Shown here: positions 58,493 through 64,000 of the stretch, one piece after another
How the letters are laid out: each line of letters opens with the position of its first letter
How positions within the stretch are numbered: position 1 is the first letter of the stretch
Assembly: GCF_020360975.1 (NCBI RefSeq)
Contig: NW_025408671.1
Coordinates: 3,348,001-3,412,000, forward strand
From: Hirsutella rhossiliensis
Lineage: Eukaryota > Ascomycota > Sordariomycetes > Hypocreales > Ophiocordycipitaceae
Direction: 5' to 3'
DNA: 64,000 nucleotides
Notes under the pieces: model-generated
Told to the model about the DNA's origin: nothing
Databases searched by the model: none
What the model saw: the letters and a program-made list of their open reading frames with translations, nothing else
Made by a program: the position numbers and the translations under genes

Positions 58493-61148
58493 ATACGGAG
58501 AACTTTGTGGATCATCACAGCGCCCGATGGAAAAAGAAGAAAACACGGGGCTTGCAGTGGCGCCATCGAGCAAACCCCTGTCCGCCAGTTCTGGTTGGCC
58601 GCTGCATGTGACGAGGCCGCAGAAGACCGGCAGGGGCCGCGGGACCGACCGGCCATTAGCGCCATGCAAGGATCATGGGGCCTCACAAAGTCCCTTGTTC
58701 CTCTCTTGTTTCTCTCTGGGCGCCATTCTTCTCTCTTCCGTCTACCGGTATTACGGCGGTTAGCGGAGACCAGCTCTGGCGAGCGCATCCATTCCCCGTG
58801 CCACGGTAAATGGCAAAAGTACACGTGGGACGCGATGCTATGCTCCGTCCAGGAAACGGGACAGTAATTACATGGCATTCCATCATGATGCCCCTCAAAG
58901 GTTCCTGTTCCTCCTCCTTGCTGTCGACATCGTTGTCCTCTCCGTCTCCACGTCACCCACCGTAATCGCATGTACAGTACCGGTATTACTCCCTACAGTA
59001 GCTTGCCTAGGTAGGTACGGGCGTAGGTATGTACCTATTCTGCACAGTACTAGTAGGGCTGTGGACGGACAGGCAGGCGGCCAATTAGCCCCTCCCCCGC
59101 ATCAATCCCCGTCCCCTCTAGTGGGCTAATTTTGGCTCCCCTGCCTGCCCGCTCCATCTCGTCCACTCAAGCCTCTCCAATCCTGTGAGGCGCTCAAACT
59201 GCCCTTTTTTCTTTTCTCCCCCCCCCATTCGCTCTCGGCGGCTAATAACACCGTCTAGTTATTCTTGGTCCCTTCTTCGTTACCGCATTCGTGGCTTGTT
59301 CTCGGCCTAATATGGCCTCTTCATCCTCCGCCATCTGCCCCGACCCTTCTAGATGGCATCGAAATAACACCCGTCTGATCTTCTTCAGCTCATCTTTGGC
59401 CTTGAACTAGCTGTTTTGCCCATTCATCTCGGCGGTAGGCGGTGCATCAACTCGACTCAGCATCACCGGTATCGCTTTCCATCAAGTCACCCCCTCGACC
59501 GTCTCCTCTCGTGACTTTGGACCCAGGACGCGCTCTCGTCTCCCTGACAATGCCGGCGCTTGAAGCGGCTCCTTTGCAAAGGTACAAGTACGTACCCCTC
59601 ACGGCGACTCCTCACGGCGACTCCATGATCCAGCCACGTCGAAAGCAGCCACGAGGCTAATGGTGGAGGGGCGGGCCAGACTTCCTTCTACCCTGTCCCT
59701 AGAAGCCGACTTTAGCCCATGAGGCGCTGCAAGTTAAGAGTCAAGACGACGAGACAGCTGCACGCTGGTCATTGATTCTTGACCACCTGGCAAGCAAATC
59801 GCCAGGGAAGCCCCCGGGGCCGGCGGAGCAAATCGCCATGCCGGCACTTATATCGGGGCTTGGCTCGTCCAAGGATCCCATCGCATCGTACTGTACATGC
59901 ACGGGCCACGGACCGCGACGGCGTAAACCCCCGACGCCGCCTTTCGGAAAAGTCGCCGTCCTCTTTCAATGGATGACACGAGCTCGACGAGTAATTGATT
60001 CGTCGACAACAAGAAAAACGCCGAATGCTGTGGCCAATATTTCCACATCCATCCATTTGCTGGCTACGTCTCCATCGGCAAACGATGGGGCCTTTTGTCC
60101 CCTGGCCCGCCGGTCCCTGATCCGGCCACGGGAGGAATCACGATGCATTCGTGTCCGTAAAAGATATCGTCTCCATCACCGACCGCCAGCTTAGAGTATC
60201 TGTCCCCAAAGAGTAGGCCACATTGGCCAGCTAGCATGTGAGCTGAACTCCAGCGTCAGCAAATCGCCTCTGTTGCTGCCGGAAAGACGGCTGCCCGCTG
60301 TGATAGTTGCAACCTTCTCGATGAGGGTGGAGCTCTGGAACATCGGGAACAAGAGCCGACGTGGCTCAAGCTCTCCACACATACTGTACGGACACCCAAC
60401 GCATACCAAGACCGTCGTTGCCGCAAAGCATCCGTGTCGAGTGCGCACTGTGGCCGGAAGAGGCTCCCCTTGAGGGATCAAGGGCCATGCCGAGGTCACG
60501 GCGCGCGGTCTATGAGGATGAGGAGGCCATGATGCGTCGTGTGTAGATGAGATTCCCCCTTTGTCCTGGTACTGGAGCGTGCAATACGCACAGCAAGTGT
60601 ACGGCACAGCTCATACGGTACGCAAGCATGCCTGTAAGCCAATTTATGTATTACATACATATCATTACATGTATAACGACCTATTTCGAGAACATTCATT
60701 GGAAATTGGCCTTGACATCGTGAGGTTCTGCACGAAGTACTAGTCTGGTCCATCGAGCTCACTTACTCAACCCCCATTTCTGCCCGATATCGCAGCCACC
60801 AGGCAGTTGGATCGTGCCAGATGTTTGCTGGCTCCGAGGTATGACGCCAAGCTCAGGGAACCTCGACAAACAACGCATGACGAAAAGGGGAGGCGGCGCA
60901 CGTTGCCGTCGTCTCCCCGTTTACGAGGCCCAGGAAGCCGCGCGCCGTTGCACGGAGCCCAAGACGGTCAGGATGGTCGTGGAACTTGGCAAGCCTAGCG
61001 ATGCCATCCCTGTACATGTCTTATCGGGCCAACCTCCAGCAGGCGTCATGTGCAGTGGCGATGCAAGACACCGACGGGGGGTCGGGGCGGATGCCGCTCG
61101 ACTCGGAGCGGCAACAAGGCTTGAGGAGGTCAGACCGAGAAATAATAG

Positions 61149-61787
61149 GGCAACGAGGAAAAAGTAAGAAACCCCGCACAAGTATTTCAGGATGGACGTG
61201 CCACCGGCCAATCGACGGCACCCGAGGCCGCATCGCGGCTCCATTGGCTCCGGTGGCACGTTGAGGCTGACGCTGATGAGCCCATGATGGTTTGGCAAAC
61301 GAATCTTTCTCAAAACGCGCCAATTGCTCGCTACAATTGGTTGGCGCTCGTAGATGAGGAGCAAGATGAGGGAGGGAAAAAGGAAGATGCTGGTTCTGGC
61401 TCCGTCGACTAGGCCAATTGGCTGAGCGCCGTTATCAAGCTCGACATTATAGACAACCGGTTTGGCGACGTGCGGATCGGCATGGACTTTTTTTACGAGG
61501 ACGAGAAGCGATTCGAATCCTTTGCAGGGGGGGGGTCGCAATGTCGCACGTCGTCTCACCCCCCGTCCACACCGTGCGCGCAGATGCTCCGGTGCCACGC
61601 CCTCGTCGACCAAGCTTGCGCAGTAGCTGGCAAGGGTTCATCCTCTTGGTCCAGCTCGTGCATGTGCAGTATAGCAATCAATATGTATGTATGCATAGAC
61701 CGAGCCAGCAGCAGACGTGCTCGCGTCACGCACGTCGCATCCCGGTTGCCATTCTGGGACCTTCTCTGGGGTATTGGCGGCAGGTAA
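61149..61787 (+). other. protein-like open frame interrupted by one stop, unrecognised
   Basis: One plus-strand frame stays open from 61149 to 61787 except for a single TAG at 61410-61412. On both sides of that stop the translation looks like ordinary protein: before it DEPMMVWQTNLSQNAPIARY and NWLALVDEEQDEG, after it WLSAVIKLDIIDNRFGDVRI then GMDFFYEDEKRFESF, with GC-rich third positions. Beyond about 61530 the frame passes a poly-G run and becomes less protein-like. No start codon or clear splice sites frame it, and I do not recognise the family. It may be a gene relic, a spliced exon pair, or chance. Confidence 0.3.
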
Positions 61788-64000
61788 ATGACGGCGTTGG
61801 CATCAAGGACGCGGACCCTTGGCGTGGCTCACTCACCTGCCAAGCGATCAATCCGTCTTGTTTGCCCTCAAAGGCTGACCGCCTTGGGGCCGAGCGAGCG
61901 GCTTGCCAATCGTGCAAGTCATGTGCTCCCGGTCACCGTGGCATCGTGACGCCGGCAGCCGAGACCTGCTGGGACATGGCCTTGCTCCAGGTCGGGCTAA
62001 CAGCTCTAGTCAGGCGGTCCGTCCCAGTAGCGTGCGCGTACTTGAGCACAAAGCCGTCAGCAAACCTCGCCTCGCTCACCCTGTCCGGATCTCATAATGC
62101 AGCCCGAAGGAAGAGCGAGATGGCACCAGGTCTGCCGGCCGAGAACGTTATCTCGTCAACGGAAAGGCCCATCTGAGCAAGGTGCAGAAGCGTGAAGGAG
62201 CTGCAGGACATGGACGACGGAACAAGCTTCAGTTTCCGATTCAAGCTAGCTAGCTGGATCAGCATGCCTACCCTGCATTGTCCTTTACCCCGCTCCCGAC
62301 CTTGACTTGCTTGCCGTCGTCTAATATCGTATTTCCTCTTGATGATTGTTGCTGCCGTGCGTGGGGGCTCCAACGACTCTGGTCCGGGTGCCGGCGCGAG
62401 CATCGCACAAGACGCAGGGGACAAGCCTTCTGCCTGTCTGCGACGGACGCCGTGACCGGAGCGTGACCGGGGCTGGTGGATGGTCCGGAGTAAAGAGTCG
62501 AGTGCGGAAAGTCCGGAGCGGGGAGAGCAGGGGTCGCGCAAGTGGCTGACGACACCGCATGAATTGAGTTGAGGTGAGCGGGAACAGAAAGAATGAGGCA
62601 AAAGGCCAATCACTCGGGCCAACGCCACTCGTCCACGAAATGTCATGCAAGCACTCTGGACTGCACGGTTGTGTCGAGGGCCTACACCGCATCGAGGGTA
62701 CCTGCCTTGAGCGAAGCAGGCACGTACGAAAGAGGAAACTGGAAAGGAGCAGCGCTACCTGTTGTTGTTGTTGTTGTGTATTTTGCGTCCAGCGGCTCAG
62801 GCCGCTCAGGTCTCCGCGAGGGAGCACAGGACGTGCTGAGCTAGTTACAGAGAAGTGTCCCGAATGAGTTCCCTCGAAAAAACCACTGTCCATCTAAATG
62901 CACCCAGCGCTCGTAGTTCGCTACCCGTGAACAACCCCTTCTGTCCCTATCCAGCATTTCATCGGCTCGATGGCGCTCGTGTCAAGCCTCGTACCCGTCA
63001 GCGGGATGTCAAGGCAAAGTGTCGGGTGGTCGCAGCCACAAAGAATTGGTCAACCCTTGGTTTTGTCCGGTCAGAATTCTCTCGCTCGCAGCCAAAACTG
63101 CTGCCGCAGTCCACGCTCCAGTAACCAAGCCGTGGAAATGACTGGGGAGCGGCGGCAGGGAAAAACTCTTGGAGGGGATCAGAGGCTGGCTTTGCAGCTT
63201 GCCCTCAGGGAGAAAAACCTCCGCAACCGGCCACCGTTGTTTAGAAGGGCGGGCCTTCCCATACCCATAGCTCCTTGGTTCCGAAGAGAGCCATGAGGTC
63301 CGAGTGGACATGTTGTCGAGACCGGCTTCGCAGAGGAATATGAACTCTCCTAAGGTCTTCCTCTGTGCTGTTAGGGTCACGATGGACCCCGCAGCAAAAG
63401 CGCGGTCGGGTGGCCTGTAGATCCTGTCCCGGCTAACGAGCCACTAACAGCTCCGCGGGGTGAAGAATTTTTACAGGGGAGAGTTCGAGCAGCGCCGCTA
63501 CCTTGCAGCACCTGTAAACGGATACAGGGTAAGAGAGGTGGGGCCCCATCAGCTGTTGCCCTCTGCCTCTTGCCCGTATGGGTTGCCCCGACTGCAGGCG
63601 CCGGCGGCAACAGCAACCCGCCAACTTGCTGGCAACGTTTTTGCTCTGTCGTTGTTGCCCAAGTCTGCTACAGGCGTCACAACCTAAAGTCACAGCCTAA
63701 AGTCACAGGCATATCTGCACCACAGGATGGATGAAGCCGCCAGACAGGGCCCTGGAAGCAACATGGAACTGGTCATTCTTCTACTTACTGTGTCCGTGCT
63801 CGGAGCTGTATCCGTACGCATGCCCCAACTGCATCCATAGGGAAATGCATGCGTATATTCCCCGCTTCTGCAGACTCCTCTCGGTCAACGAGCTCCAAGA
63901 GCCGAAGCGGGAGAAGAGAGGCGTTCTCGTGGACGCGATACTGACGTATAAGTACCAGGTGGTGGTGGTGGTGGTTGGGCTTCTCCAGGGCTGGCGGGAG

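Larger units (their letters stand above)
54633..64000. other. 9.4-kb region upstream of pro1 without a convincing gene
   Basis: The part next to pro1 (about 54633-55450) is probably its leader and promoter. The rest shows only short overlapping open frames with no family motif, apart from the protein-like open stretch described at 61149-61787. Microsatellites occur at 56779-56821, 57778-57881 and 58463-58492, and TAGGTAC words at 58970-59060. I found no tRNA or 5S rRNA pattern by eye. The window ends inside this region, so a gene starting beyond 64000 could own part of it. Confidence 0.45.

Noticed and set aside
61500..61530. ATTCGAATCC-like word resembling a tRNA T-arm
   Set aside because: No matching acceptor, D or anticodon stems around it, and it falls inside a protein-like open frame.

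Overview
This window is nuclear DNA of a filamentous ascomycete, most likely Sordariomycetes and probably Hypocreales. The signs are GC-rich coding sequence, introns of about 50-200 bp with GT(R)NGT donors and CTNAC branch points, single genes rather than operons, and proteins typical of moulds (a PRO1/ADV-1 regulator, a HapC-type NF-YB, a fungal F-box protein). The species cannot be named from the sequence alone. Eighteen protein-coding genes can be modelled with exon boundaries. Two decayed ankyrin-repeat relics are also present.

Layout. 1-2922 has no recognisable gene. 2923-10025 holds a HAD sugar/glycerol phosphatase (-), ankyrin relics with a 63-bp tandem duplication, a pyroglutamyl-peptidase-like gene (+), a 57-aa Cys-rich protein (+) and a Kelch protein (-). 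11369-16980 is a compact housekeeping block: TGS1 cap hypermethylase (-) / GRASP (+), OST2 (-) / TMEM14 (+), CMC2 (-) / prefoldin-2 (+), arranged as three divergent pairs. After about 4 kb without a recognisable gene come NF-YB (HapC), RRN3 and an atypical bZIP, all (+).

27844-36122 carries a divergent membrane-traffic pair: a 1914-aa Dopey/Dop1 protein (-) and MON1 (+). Then follow a small disordered protein (-), a 1033-aa disordered protein (+), an F-box protein ending in a CaaX box (+), a Cys-rich single-pass membrane protein (-) and the Zn2Cys6 developmental regulator PRO1/ADV-1 (-). The last 9.4 kb, upstream of pro1, has no convincing gene but is rich in microsatellites and holds one protein-like open frame broken by a single stop.

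How the genes relate. Most are independent housekeeping functions: transcription (RRN3, NF-YB, bZIP, PRO1), RNA cap modification, ER glycosylation, cytosolic folding and mitochondrial COX assembly. GRASP, Dop1 and MON1 all act in Golgi/endosome/vacuole traffic. I found no biosynthetic cluster, CRISPR array, intact transposon, tRNA or rRNA gene. The more unusual signals are gene-structure oddities: a GC-AG intron, stop-free in-frame introns, an ATG-only first coding exon, an alternative NF-YB N terminus, a bZIP lacking the usual Asn, and a prenylation motif on an F-box protein.
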